From a virus: a stretch of DNA of 64,000 nt. The notes under the pieces were generated by a model that saw only the letters and a program-made list of their open reading frames with translations, was not told the origin of the DNA and did no database searches. The stretch spans positions 124,001 through 188,000 of the IMG/VR virus record IMGVR_UViG_3300027899_000001; one strand, 5' to 3'. The position numbers were made by a program, and so were the translations under genes. Positions 1 through 8,319 of the stretch are shown here, one piece after another (positions within the stretch are counted from its first letter, which is position 1; each line of letters begins with the position of its first letter).

Positions 1-539
1 CAAAAAAGAATATTATTATCAACTAATTCTCTAAGATTTTCATATCCTAAACATCTTACTTTTTTTGTAAACATTTCATCTTCTGTAAAATAATGTAAGC
101 CTTCTGCTGTCGTAATAATAAGCATATTATTTTTACTTTTAGGATCTACATCATATCTTAATACAGATGCTGAAGTAAAATTACTTAAATGATCTTGGTT
201 AGCTGTTAATAACACTCTATTATTTGAACGATATTTAACTTGTACTGTAGCGGGTTTTCCGTCTATTCCTATACCTTTTCCATCTACTCCAGTATCATCA
301 CTTGTAATGGGAATATATTTTCCTATAGCTATGCGATTATCTGCAGGAGATAATTTAATTAATGCTTCTACAAATAATTCAAATCCATCTCCTTTATATT
401 TTTCAGGCTCATATCTATTAGGAAATAATAATGATTGTTGTTCAAGACGAGTACAAAAAGTTGAAAGCTTTTTTACATTTACTAGTAATCCATTTATATC
501 ATGTGAATTAAATAAAAAAGGATGAATTAAGGTTTCCAT
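1..539 (-). CDS. Mrr/restriction-endonuclease-like protein, N-terminal part (cut by window edge)
   Basis: This reading frame is open from an ATG at 539 to the left edge of the window, so about 179 residues of the N-terminal part are visible. It contains YKGDGFELFVEALI followed about 45 residues later by GIDGKPATVQVKYR. The spacing of an acidic residue and the QVK triad resembles the catalytic core of Mrr-like PD-(D/E)XK nucleases, which in phages are often fused to a helicase. The rest lies outside the window, so a helicase part cannot be confirmed. It is the first of a leftward-transcribed group with the genes at 641-2304. The function is inferred from motif layout only. Confidence 0.55.
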   Translation of the reverse strand, partial: METLIHPFLFNSHDINGLLVNVKKLSTFCTRLEQQSLLFPNRYEPEKYKGDGFELFVEALIKLSPADNRIAIGKYIPITSDDTGVDGKGIGIDGKPATVQVKYRSNNRVLLTANQDHLSNFTSASVLRYDVDPKSKNNMLIITTAEGLHYFTEDEMFTKKVRCLGYENLRELVDNNILF

Positions 540-640
540 TGTTTATGTTTTTAACTTATTCTGTAATGTAAATATAAACAAAATATCCGAAACAAAAAAA
601 TTATTTCGGATATATTTTAACAATTTCTTAATTTTTTTCT

Positions 641-937
641 TTATTTAAGTCTCAATGACATCTTTGCAGCTGCCAAATACGTGTTTGTTACGAATTTCTG
701 CATCATATTAAGATTGTAAATTCTTGCCATATCATCCTTATATCTATTTGCTGCCATAGGACTTACATGAGTAGCAGGGTCATCAAGAATTCGAGTCACT
801 TCAGCTTTTAACTGAATAAGATTATACTTAGTAATGTTTTTAATAAGTGTTTCAAGCTGAGCTCCTACACTTTTCGATGCCGTTACTGTTCTAGTAAGGT
901 CCGGCATGTTTCGATTTAATTTTTTATCTTTATACAT
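641..937 (-). CDS. hypothetical protein, about 98 aa
   Basis: Unrecognised small basic protein. The open frame reaches 973, but its first 12 residues (MFYIYIVIKNKI) lie in low-complexity AT-rich spacer. The ATG at 937, giving MYKDKKLNRNMPDL, is the more plausible start. The body is helical in character, with no cysteine cluster, signal peptide or membrane segment. It lies between two nuclease-like genes in the leftward group, and I cannot assign a function. Confidence 0.6.
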   Translation of the reverse strand: MYKDKKLNRNMPDLTRTVTASKSVGAQLETLIKNITKYNLIQLKAEVTRILDDPATHVSPMAANRYKDDMARIYNLNMMQKFVTNTYLAAAKMSLRLK

Positions 938-1025
938 AATCTTATTTTTAATTACAATGTAAATATAAAACAAAAATCCGACAAATAAAAATATTTATCG
1001 GATTATTTTAACAATTTCTTAATTT

Positions 1026-1517
1026 TTATTCTATAATATACATTTTTACAGAATCTCCAAAGAAATCTGAATGTTCTTTCACGTAATCAAGTATTCTTAA
1101 AAATTTACTTTTATTATTAGGTTTATATGAATCCTCTAATTCAAACTCATATTTTTCTCTACATTTTTTCAACATTTTTACACTTATCCACCATAACTCT
1201 TCTGGATTTTTAGAATTATTTATTATTAAATACTTTGCTTTACTTTGTTCTAAAGAATCGTTTTTATTATTATCTATTACAGTATATGTACTTCCATATT
1301 TTACATCTACAGGAAGTATTAATTTGCCTAAAAACGGTGTTAATTCATCAAATATAAAATAATAATCTATTTTATCATTCATATCTTCTTGCAAAGTTGC
1401 TTCTTCGCTATGAACTATATAACCTCTTTTTCTTAAAAGTTCAATAGCTCTTTTAGCAACTAATGGCTGATTATAAATTCCAAGCTGTTGATCTGCAGTG
1501 CTTCCGTATGTTGACAT
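1026..1517 (-). CDS. putative PD-(D/E)XK-fold nuclease
   Basis: A 163-residue protein. NDKIDYYF at about residue 47 is followed by LILPVDVKYG at about 67-75. The D51...D71-V-K73 arrangement on a predicted strand is the D-(D/E)-x-K pattern of restriction-endonuclease-like nucleases. The region after it (SLEQSKAKYLIINN) is compatible with the rest of such a core. The substrate is unknown; a DNA repair or host DNA degradation role is possible. It is followed leftward by a small helical protein and preceded by a zinc-ribbon protein. The assignment comes from motif spacing only. Confidence 0.45.
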   Translation of the reverse strand: MSTYGSTADQQLGIYNQPLVAKRAIELLRKRGYIVHSEEATLQEDMNDKIDYYFIFDELTPFLGKLILPVDVKYGSTYTVIDNNKNDSLEQSKAKYLIINNSKNPEELWWISVKMLKKCREKYEFELEDSYKPNNKSKFLRILDYVKEHSDFFGDSVKMYIIE

Positions 1518-1524
1518 TTTATGT

Positions 1525-1746
1525 TTATTTGTGAGTACTAAATAATTCTTTTAACATTTCCATAGCGCAATTGTTACAAAATAATACCTTTGTCTTTCCT
1601 CTTATTTCGTCCCATGTAAGATTTTCCTTTACAATCACTCTACACTTATGACATAAGATAGCACCACGCCCACCATTGAATTTAATGATAGGCTTTAACT
1701 TTTTCTTAGTTACAGGATCGTATCTTAATTTGGATAACATAAACAT
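1525..1746 (-). CDS. small zinc-ribbon protein
   Basis: A 73-residue basic protein with CHKC at residues 32-35 and CNNC at 57-60. These are two CxxC knuckles about 21 residues apart that should bind one zinc ion. Such small zinc ribbons are common in phages as nucleic-acid or protein-binding accessory factors. The start could be Met1 or Met3 (MLSKLRYD). It sits tightly between the nuclease-like gene at 1026 and the HD hydrolase at 1765. No specific partner can be named. Confidence 0.6.
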   Translation of the reverse strand: MFMLSKLRYDPVTKKKLKPIIKFNGGRGAILCHKCRVIVKENLTWDEIRGKTKVLFCNNCAMEMLKELFSTHK

Positions 1747-1764
1747 CTAATCTTTATATTATAT

Positions 1765-2304
1765 TTATACGCATAAGTTTTTTCGTTTTATAATTAAATC
1801 TGAAAGTTCTTTTTCAAAATTTGTATTTACTTCTCTTGCCATTGGCAAAACATATTTCTCTGTTTGTTCAAGATACTCTAATATTTTACCAGCAGTATGT
1901 GTATCTAAATGTAAATCAGTAAGGTTACTTATTCTATCTGCACACTTAAGAATTTTTGCATTCTTTGAACCTTTTTCTAACAATCTTTGAAGATATTCTT
2001 CTTTTGTTTCATCTTTAGTTTTTGTAACTTCTAAAACTAAAGTTGCCACTTTATCACCATCACCATCTATGAAACGAATTTCATTAATATTATTATCATT
2101 ATAATCTTCTACAAGATCATGTAATACAGATGCTTTAAGAAGAACTGAGTCATTAAAATATTTATAATCCAATAAAATTCCAAGTGTGGCAAATTGATGT
2201 CTAAATTGATTTCCACCAACTTTACGACTTACACCTATTAATGCCATTGCTTTCATTATATAAGGAGCAAGGACTAAATTTTGTAATGCAAGTAAATTAT
2301 CCAT
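1765..2304 (-). CDS. HD-domain hydrolase, RelA/SpoT-MESH1-like
   Basis: A 179-residue single-domain protein with an HD metal-binding set: H36 (RHQFATLG), H62-D63 in LHDLVEDY, and D123 in KCADRISNLTDL. The HDxxED plus CADRxxNL combination is typical of the RelA/SpoT HD4/MESH1 branch, which hydrolyses (p)ppGpp or related nucleotides. A phage copy could lower alarmone levels during infection, but other phosphohydrolase substrates are possible and there is no synthetase domain. It is the first gene of the leftward group, and the divergent endonuclease gene begins 150 bp to the right. Confidence 0.7.
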   Translation of the reverse strand: MDNLLALQNLVLAPYIMKAMALIGVSRKVGGNQFRHQFATLGILLDYKYFNDSVLLKASVLHDLVEDYNDNNINEIRFIDGDGDKVATLVLEVTKTKDETKEEYLQRLLEKGSKNAKILKCADRISNLTDLHLDTHTAGKILEYLEQTEKYVLPMAREVNTNFEKELSDLIIKRKNLCV

Positions 2305-2358
2305 TTTTTAATATTTAGTATAAGACAAATATAACAACTATTTAACGAATATATAATA

Positions 2359-2418
2359 AAAGATGGTTAGCTTGCTGAAACAAGCAATGGAAAGGTAAAT
2401 AACCACTGTCCCATCTTT
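2359..2418 (+). ncRNA. candidate structured RNA (three-way junction) before endonuclease gene
   Basis: P1 is AAAGATGG (2359-2366) with CCATCTTT (2411-2418). It encloses TTA, a hairpin P2 GCTTG/CAAGC with loop CTGAAA, then AA, a short P3 TGG/CCA with an A-rich loop, and CTGTC. The same layout with different stem sequences and the same linkers (TTA, AA, CTGTC) occurs at 54493-54560 before a homologous gene. That amounts to covariation between two copies. It could be a leader RNA, a ribozyme-like element or a DNA hairpin used in mobility. I do not recognise the family. Confidence 0.5.
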
Positions 2419-2454
2419 AAATATTTATTCAATTAAAATAAAAGGTAAAAAATC

Positions 2455-3255
2455 ATGAAAGAATTTAAAAAAACAGAAGATGGGTTTTTCATATGTGAAG
2501 AATGCGAAAAAATATGCGCTGGAAAAATTGGTTTATCTATGCATATAAATAAATATCACAAGTTACAAAATTATTATGATAAATGGCTAAAAGAAGAAAA
2601 TGAAAGTGTTTGTAAAATCTGTGGTGATAAAACTGAATTTATAGGATTATCAAGAGATAATGGATATAAAACTTATTGTTGTAAAGAGTGTGTAGATAAA
2701 GGTAGATATATACAAACGTGTTTAGGAAATGAAAAATTATATGGAGTAAAAAATCCTTATCAGCGTAAAGATATAAAACAAAAAATAAAACAAACTATCA
2801 AAGAACGTTATGGTGATGAAAATTATCGTAATTATAACAAAATAAAAGAAACATGGTTAAAAAAATATGGCGTAGAACATAATATGTATAATAAAGAAAT
2901 TTATGAAAAACAACAGCAAGCGGGGTTTAATGCTAAAACATATAAGTATAACAATATTTTTTATAGAGGCACTTACGAATTTGATTTTTTAGAAAATTTT
3001 TCGTCATTATTTCCAGATATCATAAATTCTATATCAATTAAATATAATTTTGAAGAAAAAGAACATTATTATTTCCCAGACTTCTTTATTCCATCTTTAA
3101 ATCTTATTATTGAAATAAAATCATCATATTTTTATAATAAATTTAAAGATAAATGTAACGTAAAGAAAGCAGCTGCTATTTCCAACGGCTTTAACTATAT
3201 TATGATTATAGATAAAGATTATTCAGAAATAAATTTATTTTTAAAATCTTCGTAA
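2455..3255 (+). CDS. putative homing endonuclease, zinc finger plus PD-(D/E)XK
   Basis: The N-terminus has a C2H2-like finger (CEEC...H..KYHK, residues 14-35) and a second CKIC...CC-C cluster. Repeats of the type KxKYGVExxxxN follow (residues about 95-150). The C-terminal nuclease core has YFPDFFIPSLN then LIIEIKSSYFY, which gives the D...E-x-K triad. Paralogues lie at 4090, 54597 and 56992. It is a lone plus-strand gene with an AAAGG-type ribosome site (about 2442). Its last 37 bp overlap the 3' end of the convergent ligase fragment, which suggests insertion next to that gene. DNA target unknown. Confidence 0.7.
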   Translation: MKEFKKTEDGFFICEECEKICAGKIGLSMHINKYHKLQNYYDKWLKEENESVCKICGDKTEFIGLSRDNGYKTYCCKECVDKGRYIQTCLGNEKLYGVKNPYQRKDIKQKIKQTIKERYGDENYRNYNKIKETWLKKYGVEHNMYNKEIYEKQQQAGFNAKTYKYNNIFYRGTYEFDFLENFSSLFPDIINSISIKYNFEEKEHYYFPDFFIPSLNLIIEIKSSYFYNKFKDKCNVKKAAAISNGFNYIMIIDKDYSEINLFLKSS

Positions 3256-4022
3256 GTGATAATATCAATATTTTTCTTTTTTGCATTTTTCATTTTACTA
3301 CTTGTTGATGAAAGAGAATCAGTTATAAGATAATTGCAGTTTTTATCTGTTAGTGATACTTCTATAACATTTGAAAATTGTAAAATAAATTCTTCTTTTG
3401 TTTTTGAAATTGGCGAAGGACTTCCTGTCATACAAACTTTTATCGTTCCATTAGGATCATCACCATCTTTTGGTTTATCGATGATAACACCCAATGCTTC
3501 GAGTTCACTTACTGCTTTCTTTATATAGGATACCTTAGACGGTTCTTGAAGCATAGAAACAAGTGCTCTCTCCATACTTGTATAATCTGGAACTAAACCA
3601 CAATATTCTCTTGCAACTTGTTCAGAAAGTTTTCTTCCAACACCATCATATCCCATCATAAGTATTACCTGAGCATATGTAAGAGATTTTATATTTTCAA
3701 ATGCTTCAACAAAAATTTCAAAAGAACGAGAATTATCTTTAATTCCATATTTTTCCATTGAAAATGAACACCTAGTTCTTATTAACTGTAACATATTACG
3801 AACTAATTCATACATGTTATTGAAATCTTCTGCAAAAGGTTCTATAGTTTTTCCACCTATATTTTTAAGATCAAGCATATTAACTGCAGCTCCAAGTTTA
3901 CGAGCTATTACTCCTCCACAATCGGGATTATTACACATTAAATGAATATCATCAAAAGTAAGAGGCTCTCCACATGCAGGACAATATATTGGCATGTATT
4001 TTTGTAATTCTTTATTTATCAT
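3219..4022 (-). CDS. ligA: NAD-dependent DNA ligase, C-terminal fragment (zinc finger, HhH, BRCT)
   Basis: A 267-residue protein matching the C-terminal part of LigA. A four-cysteine zinc finger has C14, C17, C30 and C35. A helix-hairpin-helix region contains LMMGYDGVGRKLSEQ (about 120-135). The end is BRCT-like (about 190-267, KVCMTGSP...). The adenylation and OB domains are in the separate gene at 5111-6262, and an endonuclease gene lies between. No intein residues are visible at either edge, so the two polypeptides would have to assemble non-covalently. Its 3' end overlaps the convergent endonuclease gene by 37 bp. Confidence 0.8.
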   Translation of the reverse strand: MINKELQKYMPIYCPACGEPLTFDDIHLMCNNPDCGGVIARKLGAAVNMLDLKNIGGKTIEPFAEDFNNMYELVRNMLQLIRTRCSFSMEKYGIKDNSRSFEIFVEAFENIKSLTYAQVILMMGYDGVGRKLSEQVAREYCGLVPDYTSMERALVSMLQEPSKVSYIKKAVSELEALGVIIDKPKDGDDPNGTIKVCMTGSPSPISKTKEEFILQFSNVIEVSLTDKNCNYLITDSLSSTSSKMKNAKKKNIDIITYEDFKNKFISE

Positions 4023-4089
4023 AATTATTTATTTTTTATATACAAATATAATCATTTTTTATGAAATAGAAAAATATTTAATAGATTAT

Positions 4090-5064
4090 TTACAATATAG
4101 TAAGATTTTTGTTTGAATCAAAAATCCAAAAATTAAAATTGAACCCTTTGTCTAAACATATTTTGCGTTTTACTAAAATTATTTCATTTTTTTTCTTAAA
4201 TGTCCACCAAGATTTAACTTCTATTATTAAATTTTTAGATTTAATAAAAATATCTGGATAATAACTGTGTATTTTATTGTCATGTTCATATTCTATTTTT
4301 CCAAGATGAGTAAATATTTGATGTTTGCCAACTATTATATCATCTTCATTGTATTTTAATAGTAATAAATCTATCGCCCAATCTTCATATCCTTGAATAG
4401 ATACTTGTTTAGAAGAAAAATTATATATTTTATTATTAAATCCTTGTACATACTCTGGAGATTTAGTATGATGATCGTATCCACATTTCTCAATACTATT
4501 TATTTTAATTTTATCTCTTATTTCTTTAATCCATAAATTACTATTTACATCATATCTTTCTTTACATGTTTTTTTTCCTTTTTCCCAATTAGAAAAATAT
4601 TCATCACCATATAATTTTAATTTTGTTTGTTTTGTTTTTTCCTTTATTTGTTTATTTTGAAAAGTGTATTCTGTTCCATATTTTTCTAAACATGTTTGTT
4701 TTGCTTTTTCATTATTATTATATTTTTCATTACCATATTTAAATAATTTAGTAATTTTTGCCTTTTCTATTCTTTTAGCATAATTAGCGTCAAAAATTTT
4801 GCATTTATTAGAACAATATATTCTATATTCTCTATAACTGTTAAATTCTACTAAATGCCCGCAATATTTACATTTAGGTATATCTTTAATATTATTAATA
4901 AGATGATAAAGTCTCTGTACTATTTTTATTTTATAATTATCAATTATTTGATCATCTAAAAATTTAGTATTAGATAAAAGATAAAGATATTCCTTTTTAT
5001 ATTTTTTACAAATTAATTTACTGGGTTTTCCGTAATCGTAAATTTTTTTAAGTTCTTCAAACAT
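4090..5064 (-). CDS. putative homing endonuclease inside the broken ligase gene
   Basis: A 324-residue protein. It has a CKYC...CSNKC zinc cluster (about residues 66-90), then several KYG-type repeats (LFKYGNEKYNN, CLEKYGTEYTFQN, LKLYGDEYFSN). The PD-(D/E)XK core has YYPDIFIKSKN followed by LIIEVKSWW. It belongs to the same family as the genes at 2455, 54597 and 56992, though its N-terminus differs. It separates the two ligase fragments and is codirectional with them, the layout expected when a homing gene has fragmented its target gene. The 15-nt AT-rich element lies directly upstream (5068-5082). Confidence 0.7.
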   Translation of the reverse strand: MFEELKKIYDYGKPSKLICKKYKKEYLYLLSNTKFLDDQIIDNYKIKIVQRLYHLINNIKDIPKCKYCGHLVEFNSYREYRIYCSNKCKIFDANYAKRIEKAKITKLFKYGNEKYNNNEKAKQTCLEKYGTEYTFQNKQIKEKTKQTKLKLYGDEYFSNWEKGKKTCKERYDVNSNLWIKEIRDKIKINSIEKCGYDHHTKSPEYVQGFNNKIYNFSSKQVSIQGYEDWAIDLLLLKYNEDDIIVGKHQIFTHLGKIEYEHDNKIHSYYPDIFIKSKNLIIEVKSWWTFKKKNEIILVKRKICLDKGFNFNFWIFDSNKNLTIL

Positions 5065-5067
5065 GTT

Positions 5068-5087
5068 TTTATTTTATATATTCAAAG
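5068..5087 (-). promoter_or_regulatory. AT-rich promoter-like element
   Basis: On the minus strand this reads AATATATAAAATAAA, 3 nt before the ATG at 5064. It is one of nine exact 15-nt copies in the window, all just before minus-strand start codons. The TATAAAATA core resembles the T4 late promoter TATAAATA. A promoter role is an inference. Confidence 0.4.
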
Positions 5088-5110
5088 AAATTTTATAACT
5101 AATGTCCAAA

Positions 5111-6262
5111 CTATTCAGGCGAAAAAATAACTTCTTGAATAGCGGGTATGATATCACCTCGTTTACATAAACTAACTATAGTTCCGGGTTGTATATGATT
5201 TTTGATAATATATCCTGCATTATAGCCCGATGCTCTTTTAACAGTTGTACCGGCTAACTGAACAGGTTTTACTAAAACAACTGGACATAATTCTCCGGTT
5301 TTACCTAAATTCCATTCAATACCTATTACAGTTGTAACAGCTTCTTCTGGCACGAACTTTATCGCAACTGCCCAATTCGGGTCATGTTCATTTTCTCCAA
5401 GAAGTTCTCTATATGCATAATCAAATGAAAATACAACTCCGTCAAGACCTAAATCAAATTGTTCACGAAGTCTTTCATTATTTTTCATTACAGTAATATA
5501 GAGTTGTTCTCTTGGAGGTATTATAGCAGAATATGAAGTTGAAAATATAGGATATTCTTTTACAAGTTTTGTAAAATGTGTTATATCTTCATGATATCCA
5601 TCAATTAAAAAATGAAGAGGAACAAGAGTTATTTCGCTTACCTTTTGAACATCAAAATCATCTTTTCCTATAACTCCTGCAACATAATTACGAGCATTTG
5701 CGAAATCTGCAGCATATTTTTCATTAAAAATCTTTTTACTTATTACTGCCTCACATCTAATTTCTGTAAGAGGTGTAGTGTTGTATTCTGAAAGTTCTTC
5801 ATCATAAAAAAGTTCTGGAAGATATTTCCTAAATCTATCAGTAACATCTTTTCCTGTTTTTCCATCTCCACGAGTAAGAACTGCTTCAAGTTTTGGACCA
5901 CGATATATTATATTAATCGCGCTGCCATCAAATTTAGGAGAATAATGAATGTAAGCACTTTCTCCACCTGCAGCTTTAACTCTGGATTCTCTTTTATTAA
6001 ACCAATCAAAGAATTCCTTTTCCATATAATTGGTTACGCCATCTTTGCTTTCAGTTTGAATTTTTGAAAGAGAACGCATGGGATGTGGATGCGGAAAATC
6101 AAAGTCTTTACGTTTTGATCCTACCTGTTCAATGACTTTAGATCCAGCTTCTTTAAGTTCTTTTTCAAGGACATCAAATGCCGAGTCTGTCATTATTGGA
6201 GTTCCTTCGTAATATGCTATTTTAGCTTTAAGATACTGAGTTTCAAGATTTTGAATATTCAT
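5111..6262 (-). CDS. ligA: NAD-dependent DNA ligase, N-terminal fragment (adenylation and OB domains)
   Basis: A 383-residue protein. K110 in SPKFDG is the lysine that would carry AMP (motif KxDG). RGDGKTGKDVT (131-141), EIRCEAVIS (about 168), GLDGVVF and AIKF give the other nucleotidyltransferase motifs, and an OB fold follows, ending RGDIIPAIQEV. The NAD-specific Ia region is represented at the N-terminus (LETQYLKAKIAYYEG). The protein stops exactly where LigA would continue into the zinc finger, which is encoded at 3219-4022. The pair probably reconstitutes one phage ligase for replication and repair. Confidence 0.88.
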   Translation of the reverse strand: MNIQNLETQYLKAKIAYYEGTPIMTDSAFDVLEKELKEAGSKVIEQVGSKRKDFDFPHPHPMRSLSKIQTESKDGVTNYMEKEFFDWFNKRESRVKAAGGESAYIHYSPKFDGSAINIIYRGPKLEAVLTRGDGKTGKDVTDRFRKYLPELFYDEELSEYNTTPLTEIRCEAVISKKIFNEKYAADFANARNYVAGVIGKDDFDVQKVSEITLVPLHFLIDGYHEDITHFTKLVKEYPIFSTSYSAIIPPREQLYITVMKNNERLREQFDLGLDGVVFSFDYAYRELLGENEHDPNWAVAIKFVPEEAVTTVIGIEWNLGKTGELCPVVLVKPVQLAGTTVKRASGYNAGYIIKNHIQPGTIVSLCKRGDIIPAIQEVIFSPE

Positions 6263-6344
6263 ATAAATTTATTTGTTGTAAATATAATACAAATTCTTGA
6301 TATAAAAAAATATTTGGTGACTTATTTAACAAAACATTAACAAT

Positions 6345-6842
6345 TTATTCAGGGAATACGATTTCAATTTTATGTTCTTTAGACATATGACACATACTAC
6401 TTTGAAGAATTTCAAATTGAATAGTAGGGTTTCCGTAATCTGTATCTGTATAAATTTCTATATCTATTGAACCTATAATTACATCATTTATATAATAGAT
6501 ATGTTCTTTTGCATTATCTTCAAATTCTACTATTCTATCATAAATAATTTCAACTTCATCATCTCCTGATACAGTATATGTTATTTTAATTTTGGTTCTA
6601 AATTTGTGATCTGAATAAAATTTAAATCCTAATGGAAAATCACGAAAATATCTATCTTTGTTTTTTGTTAATACACTATATTTAGCAATTTTTACAGTAT
6701 CATGTATATTAAATTTTGGATCAGTTATTGAAAATTTACACTCAGGAATAACCTGTTTTTCAATATTATTATGTTTTAAATATTGAAAAAGTATAATAAT
6801 TGCAATAATTACCAGTGACAATAAAATAAGATTTAATAACAT
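6345..6842 (-). CDS. membrane-anchored hypothetical protein
   Basis: A 165-residue protein with one N-terminal hydrophobic helix (LNLILLSLVIIAIIILFQYL, residues 3-22) followed by a soluble part rich in beta-type sequence. It is probably anchored in the inner membrane with the C-terminal domain outside or in the cytoplasm. No catalytic motif is visible. It is preceded by a tail-fibre-like gene. I do not recognise the family. Confidence 0.6.
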   Translation of the reverse strand: MLLNLILLSLVIIAIIILFQYLKHNNIEKQVIPECKFSITDPKFNIHDTVKIAKYSVLTKNKDRYFRDFPLGFKFYSDHKFRTKIKITYTVSGDDEVEIIYDRIVEFEDNAKEHIYYINDVIIGSIDIEIYTDTDYGNPTIQFEILQSSMCHMSKEHKIEIVFPE

Positions 6843-6871
6843 TATGTTTTTGTAATTTTTTTATTTTCATG

Positions 6872-7546
6872 TTATTTTAGTTTTAATTCGTTAATCTGTT
6901 TTTGTAAATCTCTTATAATTTCTAAAAGAGATAAGTTATTAATCATTATATCTGTTGCTGATATATTACCTTTTACGTTTAAATTGTGTGAAGTATCAAC
7001 TACTACAGAGTATTCATTATAATTTGCAGAAGTTATTCCAAGTATTGGACGATTAGTTAACTTATCATTATAAGTATTTCTACCATCTAAAACAATAAGA
7101 GGAATGTTGGATGACTTATCATTACCAGCTATACCTACAAAATATAACCCTGTATCATTTTCATCACTTCCGATTCCTATTATCTCTGGAATAAATCCTT
7201 GAGATGTGCCATTTCCAAATGAAAATCCAAAAGAACCATCGCCTATATGAAGAGCCGTTATAATCGTATCTTTCGGAATAGCCACATCAATCTTATAATT
7301 GAATAATGGATAACGATTTATGCCAATTCTACCATCTGCATAATATATATCTGTATCCTTAAATTTATTATTGACTATAATATTAAGGCTTAAATCTAAT
7401 TCTGACCAAAAAATATTATTCTTTTTATCTTGTGTAAGATATTGATATGTATCAGTATATGAATATTCTGGAACAATTTCTTTCAATGAAAACAAAGAAT
7501 TGTCAAATATTATTTGATTTAAAATTATGTTTCCTTTATTTATCAT
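6872..7546 (-). CDS. putative virion/fibre protein with C-terminal coiled coil
   Basis: A 224-residue protein rich in Asn, Ile, Gly and aromatic residues, with a beta-structured body (DGSFGFSFGNGTSQGF). The end resembles phage fibre or intramolecular-chaperone tails: ...NLNVKGNISATDIMIN, then the coiled coil LLEIIRDLQKQINELKLK. A trimeric appendage protein is the likely reading. The stop overlaps nothing, but the start overlaps the end of the gene at 7543 by 4 bp, so the two are cotranscribed. Confidence 0.5.
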   Translation of the reverse strand: MINKGNIILNQIIFDNSLFSLKEIVPEYSYTDTYQYLTQDKKNNIFWSELDLSLNIIVNNKFKDTDIYYADGRIGINRYPLFNYKIDVAIPKDTIITALHIGDGSFGFSFGNGTSQGFIPEIIGIGSDENDTGLYFVGIAGNDKSSNIPLIVLDGRNTYNDKLTNRPILGITSANYNEYSVVVDTSHNLNVKGNISATDIMINNLSLLEIIRDLQKQINELKLK

Positions 7547-8310
7547 GAGTTATTTTCTGCAGAAGATTTTTTTCTGATTTTTTTAGGTTTAGGGGGCCAT
7601 TGTTTTATCATTTTTAAAATATTTGGGCACATCTCGTATTCTTCTCTACTTATAAATTTATTAAGTATAGAATGTAAAAGAGTTTTTACGTGTTTATCCT
7701 CAACGATAATTATAGCATTTTTATCTGCATATATAGTAAATGGAGATTTTTCTTGTTTATTATGTAATAAATACTCATATACTTTTTGAGAAAATTTATA
7801 AAATTCATCATTTTCATAAAATTCTTTAGTCTGTTCTTCAGGATTAAATCCAAATAAAACTCTTTTATCATCAGTTGATCCTATTGATATTAATTGAGGC
7901 ATAAACATCGCCTTTTTTTCATAACTTTCTGATGATTGAAATTCAGAAACGATATTTGATGCAGCTTCTTCTATAAGAGTTTTTATTTCATATATGAATT
8001 CTGTATAATTCTTATACAATATTGTATCTGTTGTATTCCAATCTGGATTTAATTCAGAATCATGAAGAAATAATATATGAGAATATATTCCGTTTCTTAA
8101 AATATCTGAAGCAATTCTATTAAAATCTGATGCATCTGTTAATTTAGAAGCATAACCGTATACACACCATGCATTTAATATTTTAAGTAAACGAACTGTT
8201 TTAATTTCTGGAAATTCAGCGAATATATCTATTATTTCCTTTTCAGTAAACACTAAATTTTTTGGTTTAAACTCTTCAATAATTCCGTTTGCGTATAATA
8301 TAAGTGCCAT
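7543..8310 (-). CDS. hypothetical protein with basic C-terminus
   Basis: A 255-residue protein. It opens with MALILYANGIIEEFKPKNLVF and ends in a Lys/Pro-rich tail (WPPKPKKIRKKSSAEN). The middle is helical with no cysteine cluster or nucleotide-binding motif. It overlaps the following fibre-like gene by 4 bp. The short first strand followed by a phage-specific helical body suggests a conserved phage protein, but I cannot name a function. Confidence 0.55.
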   Translation of the reverse strand: MALILYANGIIEEFKPKNLVFTEKEIIDIFAEFPEIKTVRLLKILNAWCVYGYASKLTDASDFNRIASDILRNGIYSHILFLHDSELNPDWNTTDTILYKNYTEFIYEIKTLIEEAASNIVSEFQSSESYEKKAMFMPQLISIGSTDDKRVLFGFNPEEQTKEFYENDEFYKFSQKVYEYLLHNKQEKSPFTIYADKNAIIIVEDKHVKTLLHSILNKFISREEYEMCPNILKMIKQWPPKPKKIRKKSSAENNS

Positions 8311-8319
8311 ATAATATCA

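Noticed and set aside
2359-2418. Hammerhead ribozyme or tRNA as identity of the structured element
   Set aside because: The CUGAUGA and GAAA core of hammerheads and the cloverleaf arms of tRNA are absent.
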